Of a DNA stretch of 6,721 bases, positions 1 through 5,488 are shown in pieces. The stretch comes from Bdellovibrionales bacterium (lineage in GTDB: Bacteria > Bdellovibrionota > Bdellovibrionia > Bdellovibrionales > Bdellovibrionaceae): the NCBI GenBank assembly GCA_027320785.1, contig DAHVKR010000077.1:1-6721 (forward strand). Direction: 5' to 3'. Within the stretch, counting starts at the first letter, position 1. Every line of letters starts with the position of its first letter. Made by a program: the position numbers and the translations under genes. The notes beneath the pieces were generated by a model. It was given only the letters and a program-made list of their open reading frames with translations. It was not told the DNA's origin and searched no databases.

Positions 1-536
1 ACCATGACATTCTCACCTTGAATCTCAATTTTAAAGGGTTCGATGTTTTGAATAGCTACCGAGCGAAGCAGTGTTCGCTTCGAGGTTAGTTGATGAATAT
101 AAACATAGGCCCCTTGCTCGATGGAATCAGATAAAAGCCTTTCCTTAATTCTAAGTCGAGCGGCATTGGGTGCTAAGTCTTTTGCATCCTCAACTGTAGC
201 GATGGCTATGGGTTGGCTGGTGTCCACTGTTGGGAGTAAATACTCACTCTGGCAAGGTTGGCCTTTCCAATGATGAGTGACATTGTAGATTTCAAACTCG
301 TCTCCTACTTGAAGACCAGCACTTTTACCCGTTGGAATGATGATGGAGTTTTCATTATCTGTCGAGACCACCACTGTATTCCAAGGAGAGGAAACAGATT
401 GAACATCTTTCTTTGTTTTATTGATGGAATCCTCGAGGGCCCGAGTCATCACTGTGTACATCGGAGTTGATGAAAAAGAGGAAAGCCCCGCCTTGATTTT
501 GATCAAGTCCACATCAACGCCCCAAAAACTTGTTTT
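1..536 (-). pseudogene. Downstream part of interrupted lipoprotein gene, partial at window edge
   Basis: Reading minus-strand, in the same frame as the lipoprotein gene that ends at 537, the frame stays open for 178 codons to the window edge after the TAA at 539-537. The translation starts KTSFWGVDVDLIKIKAG, contains STPMYTVMTRALEDSI and later GKSAGLQVGDEFEIYNV. It looks like real protein with sensible codon use, and it follows on directly from the upstream part. The segment around STPMYTV resembles the C-terminal part of secreted lipoproteins in which a short hydrophobic strand precedes a 'TPL..V...AL' helix; this is a weak impression only. There is no convincing independent start: the first candidates are a GTG at 512 (with a poor GGGG 7 bases upstream) and an ATG at 461 without a ribosome binding site. 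I therefore read it as the rest of the same gene, cut off by a nonsense codon. Reinitiation as a separate protein, or a sequencing error, are alternatives. Function unknown. Confidence 0.6.
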
Positions 537-911
537 TTATTCGAATTGCCCAGGCTCCTGAGCCAATGGATTTTTGGGCTTTAAATACTCTGCCATTTCA
601 GACTGAACAATCATTGTGGATTTCTTCAGATTAAATCGCGTATCGAAAGCTCGAAGCCACTCCAGACCTGGAATATTGCTAAACCCGAAATTGATATTGG
701 TTTTACTCGTATTGCTAAACTCAATAACTTTCACATTTAAAAGATAATCGACTTCGGGAACCTCACAGCTAGGTCTAGCTTTATTGGCAGTTTCTGAGGG
801 GCCTTGCCCCCCTAAAGCTGCATCTTGTGCAAATTGAGTTTTCGAGCAGGCTATCAGACCGAAAACCAAAAAGATTCCAAGAACTGTTGTCTTAAATGTT
901 GGTTGATTCAT
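537..911 (-). CDS. Putative lipoprotein, probably truncated by an in-frame stop
   Basis: The 124-residue product has a lipoprotein signal: a charged N-terminus, a hydrophobic stretch (residues 8-20) and the lipobox LIAC, with the lipidated Cys at 22. After cleavage comes a Ser/Gln/Gly-rich linker, then a predicted beta-rich segment (about residues 48-110). The start at 911 is well supported by GGAGG at 916-920, four bases upstream. The protein ends at a TAA (539-537), after which the same frame continues for at least 178 codons with protein-like sequence, so this is probably the N-terminal part of a longer envelope protein of 300 or more residues. I do not recognise the family. It would be anchored in the outer or inner membrane, facing the periplasm or outside. 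It is divergent from the gene at 1084, and the shared upstream region is full of short repeats that may regulate it. Confidence 0.7.
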   Translation of the reverse strand: MNQPTFKTTVLGIFLVFGLIACSKTQFAQDAALGGQGPSETANKARPSCEVPEVDYLLNVKVIEFSNTSKTNINFGFSNIPGLEWLRAFDTRFNLKKSTMIVQSEMAEYLKPKNPLAQEPGQFE

Positions 912-915
912 ATAG

Positions 916-920
916 CCTCC
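916..920 (-). promoter_or_regulatory. Ribosome binding site of the lipoprotein gene
   Basis: GGAGG on the minus strand, four bases before the ATG at 911. It fixes the start of the lipoprotein gene. Confidence 0.75.
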
Positions 921-935
921 GACTTTTCTATCGGA

Positions 936-995
936 TCTAGGTCCTAAGACATGAGTCTAGGTCCAGAAAACTGGACTAAGGTATAATTCTAGTCC
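936..995. repeat. Cluster of TCTAG(G)TCC repeats and inverted repeats
   Basis: TCTAGGTCC occurs at 936-944 and 956-964, exactly 20 bp apart, and TCTAGTCC follows at 988-995. An inverted copy, GGACTA, lies at 973-978. Two perfect and mutually exclusive hairpins result: GTCCAG-AAAA-CTGGAC (961-976) and GGACTA-N11-TAGTCC (973-995). The loop of the second contains TATAAT (982-987), which reads as a plus-strand -10 box, but no good -35 lies upstream of it. The cluster is between two divergent genes, so it is most likely an operator array for one or both. A genome-wide intergenic repeat is the alternative. Confidence 0.6.
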
Positions 996-1026
996 ACGCG
1001 GAAACTCGTCTCATCCCCGCCCCATC

Positions 1027-1054
1027 TTGAGACAATCTGCTCTTTTTTTATAAT
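1027..1054 (+). promoter_or_regulatory. Probable sigma-70-type promoter for the gene at 1084
   Basis: TTGAGA (1027-1032, five of six to consensus) and TATAAT (1049-1054, perfect) are separated by 16 bp. Transcription would begin near 1061, giving a leader of about 23 bases before the ATG at 1084. The leader is very AT-rich. Confidence 0.55.
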
Positions 1055-1083
1055 AATTAAGTTAATTTAACTATACTGAAGGT

Positions 1084-1866
1084 ATGAGAACACCCTACTT
1101 AGTACGTATATTCGTGGTTCTTAGTTCTGTGGTAATTGTTTCAGCTAATTGCGCAGGCAAGAAGAACTCTTCAACAACAGGAAGCACCACATCTGGCAGT
1201 AGCGGAGGTGGGGGCGGTGGCTCAACACCTGCTAAAACCATTACAGTGGGCGTTTCCACCTCTCAAGGCTATGCTGTTGCGAATAGTACAACCACCTCAA
1301 CGACGATCAATACACAAGCCACAACTAATCTTGTTGTCTTTGTAACACAACAAGGAATAGGTGCCGGAACACTGACTGATAATATGGGAAATACCTATAC
1401 CCTTGCAGGCAGTATGACCTATATGAATGCACTTGGTAGCTATCAAGATGAAACACATGCTTACTATTGTTTGAGTTGTAACGGTGGAACAGGTCACACC
1501 TTCACATATACAAAAACCAATGGTTACTCTTCTATTTTTGCAATCGAACTTCAATCCACACAAGCTCTAACTTACGGACAAATCGTAGCGACCTCTTCAC
1601 CTGAAAATGGAACTAATATTAATTCAGGAAATATGACAACAACACAAGCCGGCTCTATGTTGGTCGGTTTCGCCGCACCAGGGGAAGCTTCTGGAAACGT
1701 GACCTATACCTGGAATAATGGATTTACAAAGCAACTCGAGATTACAAATATGTCTTATTGGCAAGGTACAGTTGGGACACTTCCAGTCACGCCTGGCACT
1801 TATTCAGCTGATGTCACATCCACTCAAGTTGTAAATGGTGGTGGGATACTGCTGGAGTTTTATTAG
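1084..1866 (+). CDS. Exported Gly/Ser/Thr-rich beta-sandwich protein
   Basis: The 260-residue protein has an N-terminal export signal (charged start, hydrophobic residues 8-20) and ends its signal region with SANC at 20-23. This could be a lipobox, but Asn before the Cys is unusual, so ordinary signal peptidase cleavage is possible. Residues about 27-47 are a low-complexity Ser/Thr/Gly linker with six consecutive glycines. From about residue 50 to the end lies a Thr/Asn/Gly-rich all-beta domain with the segment LTDNMGNTYTLAGS, a CLSC pair (about residues 129-132) and a final strand GGGILLEFY. Similar 'D..GNTYTLAGS' domains occur in secreted jelly-roll or Ig-like surface proteins, so a role in surface display or adhesion is likely but unproven. 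The start lacks a strong ribosome binding site: AAGG ends only one base before the ATG. The gene appears monocistronic, with its own promoter and a hairpin at its stop codon. Confidence 0.8.
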   Translation: MRTPYLVRIFVVLSSVVIVSANCAGKKNSSTTGSTTSGSSGGGGGGSTPAKTITVGVSTSQGYAVANSTTTSTTINTQATTNLVVFVTQQGIGAGTLTDNMGNTYTLAGSMTYMNALGSYQDETHAYYCLSCNGGTGHTFTYTKTNGYSSIFAIELQSTQALTYGQIVATSSPENGTNINSGNMTTTQAGSMLVGFAAPGEASGNVTYTWNNGFTKQLEITNMSYWQGTVGTLPVTPGTYSADVTSTQVVNGGGILLEFY

Positions 1867-1899
1867 CGTTTTATTTTTTGCTCAAAAGAAAAGACGCTA
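1864..1899. terminator. Hairpin between convergent genes, probable bidirectional terminator
   Basis: Arms at 1864-1880 and 1883-1899 pair over 17 positions with two G-U pairs and one mismatch; the outer six bases, TAGCGT/ACGCTA, are perfect. The arms are T-rich on one side and A-rich on the other. The structure overlaps the stop codon of the plus-strand gene and lies 36 bp past the end of the minus-strand operon. There is no classical T run beyond the stem on the plus strand, so efficiency is uncertain. Confidence 0.5.
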
Positions 1900-1934
1900 G
1901 CACCTTAAGGGCAGCACCAACGCCTTCAAATCTA

Positions 1935-2414
1935 TTACTTGATTAAATATTCATAAATTTTCGAAGAGGACTTTGGACCACAAGTATTCGTTGTAGTCGT
2001 ATGTACAACATAAACTCGAAGCTTCGTGATATCAGACTCACCTGTAATGCTGTTGGCAAAACCTTTTATCACAAGAGAAAGGGTCTCTCCAGCTTGGCAC
2101 TTTTGAGAGTCCCACTTGTCGTCCAAAAAACTATAGGCTTTGAATATGAAAGTATTCGAGTTGAAACGTGATACAGAAGTCACATCCACATCTTTAAAAA
2201 GCTGAGGTTGAAAGTAGCTGTATACGTTTAGTTTTTTTGATTGAAAATCAAGAGTTGCTTTTTCTAAGCAAATTTCTAAAGGTATTTGAGAGTCAACTTG
2301 CTTAGCTCGCTGTTGTTCTAAACCATAGCATGTTTGATTATCTTTGTGTTCTTCTGGTCCCGCAAAAGCGATGGCTGATACTAAAATAATCGTTGCAGTT
2401 AAAATTTTCTTCAT
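1935..2414 (-). CDS. Small secreted protein of unknown function
   Basis: The 159-residue product has a clear signal peptide (MKK followed by a hydrophobic core), probably cleaved after AFA at residues 16-18. The mature part is about 141 residues with four cysteines, which could form two disulfides. Its C-terminal half looks beta-rich (for example TLSLVIKGF and KLRVYVVHTTTT). I recognise no family or catalytic motif. The start is supported by AGGAG at 2422-2426, seven bases before the ATG. The gene lies 24 bp downstream of the next small exported protein on the same strand, so the two are probably one operon. They share a near-identical leader but their mature sequences are not similar. Likely periplasmic or secreted. 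Confidence 0.8.
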   Translation of the reverse strand: MKKILTATIILVSAIAFAGPEEHKDNQTCYGLEQQRAKQVDSQIPLEICLEKATLDFQSKKLNVYSYFQPQLFKDVDVTSVSRFNSNTFIFKAYSFLDDKWDSQKCQAGETLSLVIKGFANSITGESDITKLRVYVVHTTTTNTCGPKSSSKIYEYLIK

Positions 2415-2438
2415 GATTTTTCTCCTGTTTGAAAATTT

Positions 2439-2828
2439 CTAAAATTCATTTTTTTGACAATATATGCCAATTGTTTGCGATGAGTCCGTACCTGTCTTGA
2501 GAGTAATCGAATACTTGCCTGTTACTGACTTTGATAAAATCACCTGTTTGCCATCGAGATCTTTTAAAATGACACTTTTATTTGGCATGGCCTGATAATC
2601 GTTTCCATCAATACCAAGTATTTCATACTTTCCTGACTCGTAATAAAACAAAACACCTGTCCAGCCGTTTAAGTCACTCGTATCATATATTATATCTAAT
2701 GCTTTAATTTCGAAATTATTTACCTGACAAGTCAAGACAGTCCGGTAGTAATAATCCTCAGAGTTTGCATGGACGATACCCATGAAGCCAAAATTTGATA
2801 AAATCAAAGCCATAATCATTTTTTTCAT
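2439..2828 (-). CDS. Small secreted protein of unknown function, first gene of operon
   Basis: The 129-residue product begins with a signal peptide (MKKMIMALIL and a hydrophobic stretch), probably cleaved after VHA near residue 21. The mature protein is about 108 residues, has many Tyr and Asp residues, and has one cysteine near each end (YRTVLTCQV and GIYCQKNEF), so one disulfide could close the fold. The repeated short hydrophobic stretches suggest a small beta-barrel or beta-sandwich. No known family is recognised. The start is supported by AGGAG (2836-2840) upstream of the ATG. A TATAAT-like -10 box lies at 2891-2886 on the same strand. It is the first gene of a likely two-gene operon with the exported protein that ends at 1935. 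Confidence 0.8.
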   Translation of the reverse strand: MKKMIMALILSNFGFMGIVHANSEDYYYRTVLTCQVNNFEIKALDIIYDTSDLNGWTGVLFYYESGKYEILGIDGNDYQAMPNKSVILKDLDGKQVILSKSVTGKYSITLKTGTDSSQTIGIYCQKNEF

Positions 2829-2885
2829 TCGATTTCTCCTGTTTGATGTTTGAAAACTTCAGAAGATTTAGCAAATACCGCCTCA

Positions 2886-2891
2886 ATTATA
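2886..2891 (-). promoter_or_regulatory. Candidate -10 box for the small secreted-protein operon
   Basis: A perfect TATAAT on the minus strand about 57 bp before the ATG at 2828. No convincing -35 hexamer is visible at 16-18 bp spacing, so the promoter may be weak or activator-dependent. Confidence 0.35.
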
Positions 2892-2956
2892 AAGACAAGA
2901 TTCCCTCAAATGATCCTAACAGAAACTCATTCAAAGACGGTTCCAAATTGGCATTT

Positions 2957-2983
2957 AAAAAGGGAGCTTTAAAGCTCCCTTTT
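2957..2983 (-). terminator. Rho-independent terminator of the kinase/regulator/YtkA operon
   Basis: A 26-bp perfect palindrome (2958-2983) forms a stem with core AGGGAGC/GCTCCCT. On the minus strand the stem is followed by a run of five T (2961-2957). It lies about 30 bp after the stop of the YtkA-like gene. A second small palindrome, GAGTGATCACTC (2985-2996), lies between the stop codon and the stem. The symmetry means it could also stop plus-strand transcription (TTTT at 2980-2983). Confidence 0.8.
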
Positions 2984-3013
2984 AGAGTGATCACTCAAAA
3001 TAGAGGGATTTTC

Positions 3014-3496
3014 TTAGTGATGATCATGGTCTCCACCACCATGATTCATTCCACCATCCAAATGAACATTAAAAGATTGTGTTTCTTTGTTTCCTTGAGC
3101 ATCTGTCAAAGTCACGCGAACTTCCCAATCCCCACCCATAGTGAAATAAACATTTCGAACCACATAAAGTCCTGTGATGACATTGCCTTGATCGTCTTGG
3201 ACTCTTTCAATTTGCGTAGGTGCTGAACCGTGCCCCATGCTTGGCATCCAAAGACTGACTTCGATTTGATCATCAATGTTGATCACTTGATGAGTTTGAG
3301 GATCGTGGGTTTCTAAAAGCAAAGTCGCTTCTTGTCCAACCATGGGAGCCTCAGGGAATTGAGCGTGAATATGAAGTGCTCCTTTTTTGAATACCAAATG
3401 AGCCATATTGTCTTGATGATCACCATGAGCCCAAACAGTGATTGCAAATAAAAGACCTGTTGTGAGTAGTGCAAGTTGCTTGATCATTGTTTTCAT
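3014..3496 (-). CDS. Periplasmic YtkA-like protein, His/Met-rich, putative metal binding
   Basis: The 160-residue product has a signal peptide, predicted to be cleaved after VWA (residues 21-23), which would leave histidine as the first mature residue (HGDH). The central and C-terminal part (about residues 47-146) matches the YtkA-like fold (Pfam YtkA family): a hydrophobic strand, then the signature WMPSMGHGSAP (83-93), then GLYVVRNVYFTMGGDWEVRVTL. Met84, Met87 and His89 are candidate copper ligands. The tail (about 150-160) is a Gly/His/Asp cluster ending DHDHH. Proteins of this type sit near oxidase-assembly and copper genes, but the biochemical role is poorly known. The start has GGGAGA at 3501-3506, four bases upstream. 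It is last in the operon, 14 bp after the response regulator gene, and is followed by a strong terminator. Confidence 0.8.
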   Translation of the reverse strand: MKTMIKQLALLTTGLLFAITVWAHGDHQDNMAHLVFKKGALHIHAQFPEAPMVGQEATLLLETHDPQTHQVINIDDQIEVSLWMPSMGHGSAPTQIERVQDDQGNVITGLYVVRNVYFTMGGDWEVRVTLTDAQGNKETQSFNVHLDGGMNHGGGDHDHH

Positions 3497-3510
3497 ATTC
3501 TCTCCCTTAT

Positions 3511-4023
3511 TTAAGTATATTTTTTTAATTTTCTTTGTAGGCTTTGACGATGCAGACCCAAATCTTTAGCTGTTTGACTAATGTTTCCTTCATTCTTCGT
3601 TAGAACAAAATCGATATATTCATGCTCCACTTCAGATAAAGAACGTCTTTTGAATTCCGCTTCAGGTATGACTCTTTGCCCATTCAAAGCTTTTTCAATT
3701 TCCTCAAAACGCGCTGGTTTTGTGAGGTAGTCAACAGCACCTCGCTTAACTGCTTCGACTGCGGTGACAATGCTACCATATCCCGAAAGCACTACGATTC
3801 GACATTGCGGGGAGGTTTTGAGAATTTGCTCGATAGCATCTAAGCCCATCTCTCCATTGGAGAGTCTCATATCCACGACCGCATGAGTAAAATTTTGCTG
3901 GGAAGGGATTTCAGAAAGACGGCTTGCAAGTGTCACTGTATATTCATGATCTTCGAAATCACATTGAAGACTATTGGCTAATTGAGAGTCATCTTCTAAG
4001 ACAAGAATTCTTTTCTGATCCAT
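3511..4023 (-). CDS. RegA/PrrA/ActR-type response regulator (receiver plus Fis-type HTH)
   Basis: The 170-residue protein has a receiver domain (about residues 4-118) with every key residue: acidic pair Asp11/Asp12, phosphoacceptor Asp51 in VVDMRL, Ser80 and Lys102 in LTKPA. There is no AAA+ domain. It ends in a Fis-like helix-turn-helix (about 147-168) with the segment NISQTAKDLGLHRQSLQRKL, very like the RegA/PrrA recognition helix region. This architecture and length (RegA about 184) identify the RegA family of redox regulators. The linker lacks the run of prolines typical of alphaproteobacterial RegA. I chose the ATG at 4023-4021: its A is the last base of the kinase's TGA (TGATG overlap), which implies translational coupling. 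A TTG one codon upstream is possible but less likely. The partner is the kinase encoded immediately upstream. Confidence 0.9.
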   Translation of the reverse strand: MDQKRILVLEDDSQLANSLQCDFEDHEYTVTLASRLSEIPSQQNFTHAVVDMRLSNGEMGLDAIEQILKTSPQCRIVVLSGYGSIVTAVEAVKRGAVDYLTKPARFEEIEKALNGQRVIPEAEFKRRSLSEVEHEYIDFVLTKNEGNISQTAKDLGLHRQSLQRKLKKYT

Positions 4024-5387
4024 CAAGACAACGTCCCTTCTCCATAATTCAAAGGCCAGCTCATTTTAACAATGGCACCTGACTCGTGCTTCTTGTTTTG
4101 AAGGGTTAACTTTCCCCCCATGCTTTGCACAAAAATCTCGCTTACATAAAGACCCAATCCCGTCCCTTGATCTTTTGTTGTGATAAAAGGTTCACCCTGT
4201 CGCTTTAAAACCAACTCCTGAAAGCCAGGTCCCTGATCTTCTACTGTTAAAACAACCCAAGCATTTTCCAACCGAACATCTAATTGAATATTTCCTGCAG
4301 GGTTTGCCTCAAAAGCATTATCCAAGAGATTCAGGATCACTTGCGCTAAATTAATGGGTGATATCCAAAGAGGCTGTTCAAGCGTATTTCGAATCGTCAG
4401 GTGAGCTTGAGGATACTCCGCCTGCCAAGAACTCACAATCTCGAGAAGGAATTCATTCATATTGATTTTCTTTAACTGATATTCTCGGACATCCAACTGA
4501 GAAGAATTCATTTGTCGAATAACGGTTTCACAATTTTGAATACTCGATTGTGCTTTTGATAAGTTTTCTAAAATATTCGAAGGAACTGAAATTTTTTGAA
4601 GCTCCCTTTCAAGACGGTCCAATCTTAACTGAGCGGCATTAAGAGGACTTGCAAACTCATGGGAAAATCCTGCAGCCAAAGCCCCAATCGCTCGCAAGCG
4701 ATCTTGCTTTTCCAAAAGTAATCGTGACTGAGTCAAAGTTGAAAAATGTTTTTCAAGGTAAGCTCCCAGTGAGCGCATGACTAACCATGCTGAAAAGACC
4801 ATAACATGAGAAGCGACCACTTGAATCAACACATCTTGCCCATCATGACGAATGTGATGAGGCACATACTGAATTTGCAAAGCTAAAAGTAGCGCGTGGC
4901 AAAGAGTGATAAAAGGCCAAGACAAAGAGCCTCGAATTAAAACTCCTCCAATAGCCGCATTCACAAGAAAGAGGGCCACAAAAGGATTTCCAAATCCACC
5001 CGAAATCAACAAAAGGCAAGCCAGTGCCATCAGATCAATCGTCAGTTGAAAGCCTACAAAGACAGAACCAATCGATCTTTGAGGTTCCACAAAAAGAAGG
5101 TAGGTAAAAAGATTAAAAAGAAACAAGAAACTTAAAATACCCAAATAGATAATCAGTGTTGTCGAGTTCAAAGACTTCACTATATAGGCAGGGCCTGCCA
5201 AAAAGAAGAAGAGCGTTAAAGCGACCCAACGGAGTCGAACTAACCAGACTAGTTTCGCTTCTTCTGAAAAATCCTCAGCAAAAGGAAATTGAAAAAAAGA
5301 CCCCATCTCTTTGAGGCTTTGACTGAAAAGCCTTTGAGAAGCCCTCTTCTTGATTAAAATGTCTTGAACTTTTTGATTTTCTGACAC
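4023..5387 (-). CDS. RegB/PrrB-type membrane redox-sensing histidine kinase
   Basis: Numbered from a GTG start at 5387, the 454-residue protein has about six membrane helices (residues 50-210). The motif GGFGNPF at 130-136 matches the GGxxNPF element that RegB uses for quinone binding. The kinase core follows: H-box with FSHEFASPL (phosphoacceptor His243), then Cys286 in IQNCETVIRQM, at the place of the redox-active cysteine of RegB (43 residues after the His; about 40 in Rhodobacter). The ATPase domain has the N-box NLLDNAFEA (353-361), EDQGPGF (383-389) and GTGLGL (408-413). The role is to sense quinone/thiol redox state and phosphorylate the RegA-like regulator. The start is uncertain: the frame is open to a TTG at 5441, the first ATG is at 5306, and no candidate has a good ribosome binding site. 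GTG 5387 has TATATC exactly 7-12 bases upstream, which would fit a leaderless message. Confidence 0.85.
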   Translation of the reverse strand: MSENQKVQDILIKKRASQRLFSQSLKEMGSFFQFPFAEDFSEEAKLVWLVRLRWVALTLFFFLAGPAYIVKSLNSTTLIIYLGILSFLFLFNLFTYLLFVEPQRSIGSVFVGFQLTIDLMALACLLLISGGFGNPFVALFLVNAAIGGVLIRGSLSWPFITLCHALLLALQIQYVPHHIRHDGQDVLIQVVASHVMVFSAWLVMRSLGAYLEKHFSTLTQSRLLLEKQDRLRAIGALAAGFSHEFASPLNAAQLRLDRLERELQKISVPSNILENLSKAQSSIQNCETVIRQMNSSQLDVREYQLKKINMNEFLLEIVSSWQAEYPQAHLTIRNTLEQPLWISPINLAQVILNLLDNAFEANPAGNIQLDVRLENAWVVLTVEDQGPGFQELVLKRQGEPFITTKDQGTGLGLYVSEIFVQSMGGKLTLQNKKHESGAIVKMSWPLNYGEGTLS

Positions 5388-5426
5388 AGTCACGATATAG
5401 CGAAAATTCAAAGGTCTGGCGACGAA

Positions 5427-5461
5427 AAGCACTCGATGCAACGATATGTTGCAGTGTGCTT
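5427..5461. promoter_or_regulatory. 35-bp nested dyad between divergent arms, candidate RegA-type operator
   Basis: Inner arms TGCAAC (5437-5442) and GTTGCA (5448-5453) flank GATAT. Outer arms AAGCAC (5427-5432) and GTGCTT (5456-5461) flank these, with 4 and 2 unpaired bases between. The inner half-sites GCAAC/GTTGC differ by one base each from the GCGNC/GNCGC half-sites described for RegA/PrrA/ActR. The site is 27 bp before the plus-strand start at 5489 and about 57 bp before the proposed kinase start, so it could serve both arms. There is no T run, so a terminator is unlikely. Confidence 0.5.
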
Positions 5462-5488
5462 AAGTGTGGTTTCGGATAGGAAGATATT

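Noticed and set aside
62..83. Small inverted repeat CGAAGC/GCTTCG
   Set aside because: Short, inside a coding-like frame, with no T run; likely chance.
258..470. Plus-strand 70-codon frame
   Set aside because: It lies opposite the continuing lipoprotein frame, with no ribosome binding site and no protein-like features.
921..935. Minus-strand CCGATAG resembling a flagellar sigma -10 element
   Set aside because: No matching -35 at the expected spacing.
1136..1345. Plus-strand 69-codon frame inside the beta-sandwich gene
   Set aside because: Shifted-frame shadow of a gene with a clear signal peptide; its Gln/Leu/Pro-rich content is an artefact of the repeat-rich codons.
1297..1563. Minus-strand 88-codon frame opposite the beta-sandwich gene
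   Set aside because: Antisense shadow without start signals.
2843..3226. Plus-strand 127-codon frame
   Set aside because: It runs across a strong terminator palindrome and antisense to the YtkA-like gene; no ribosome binding site.
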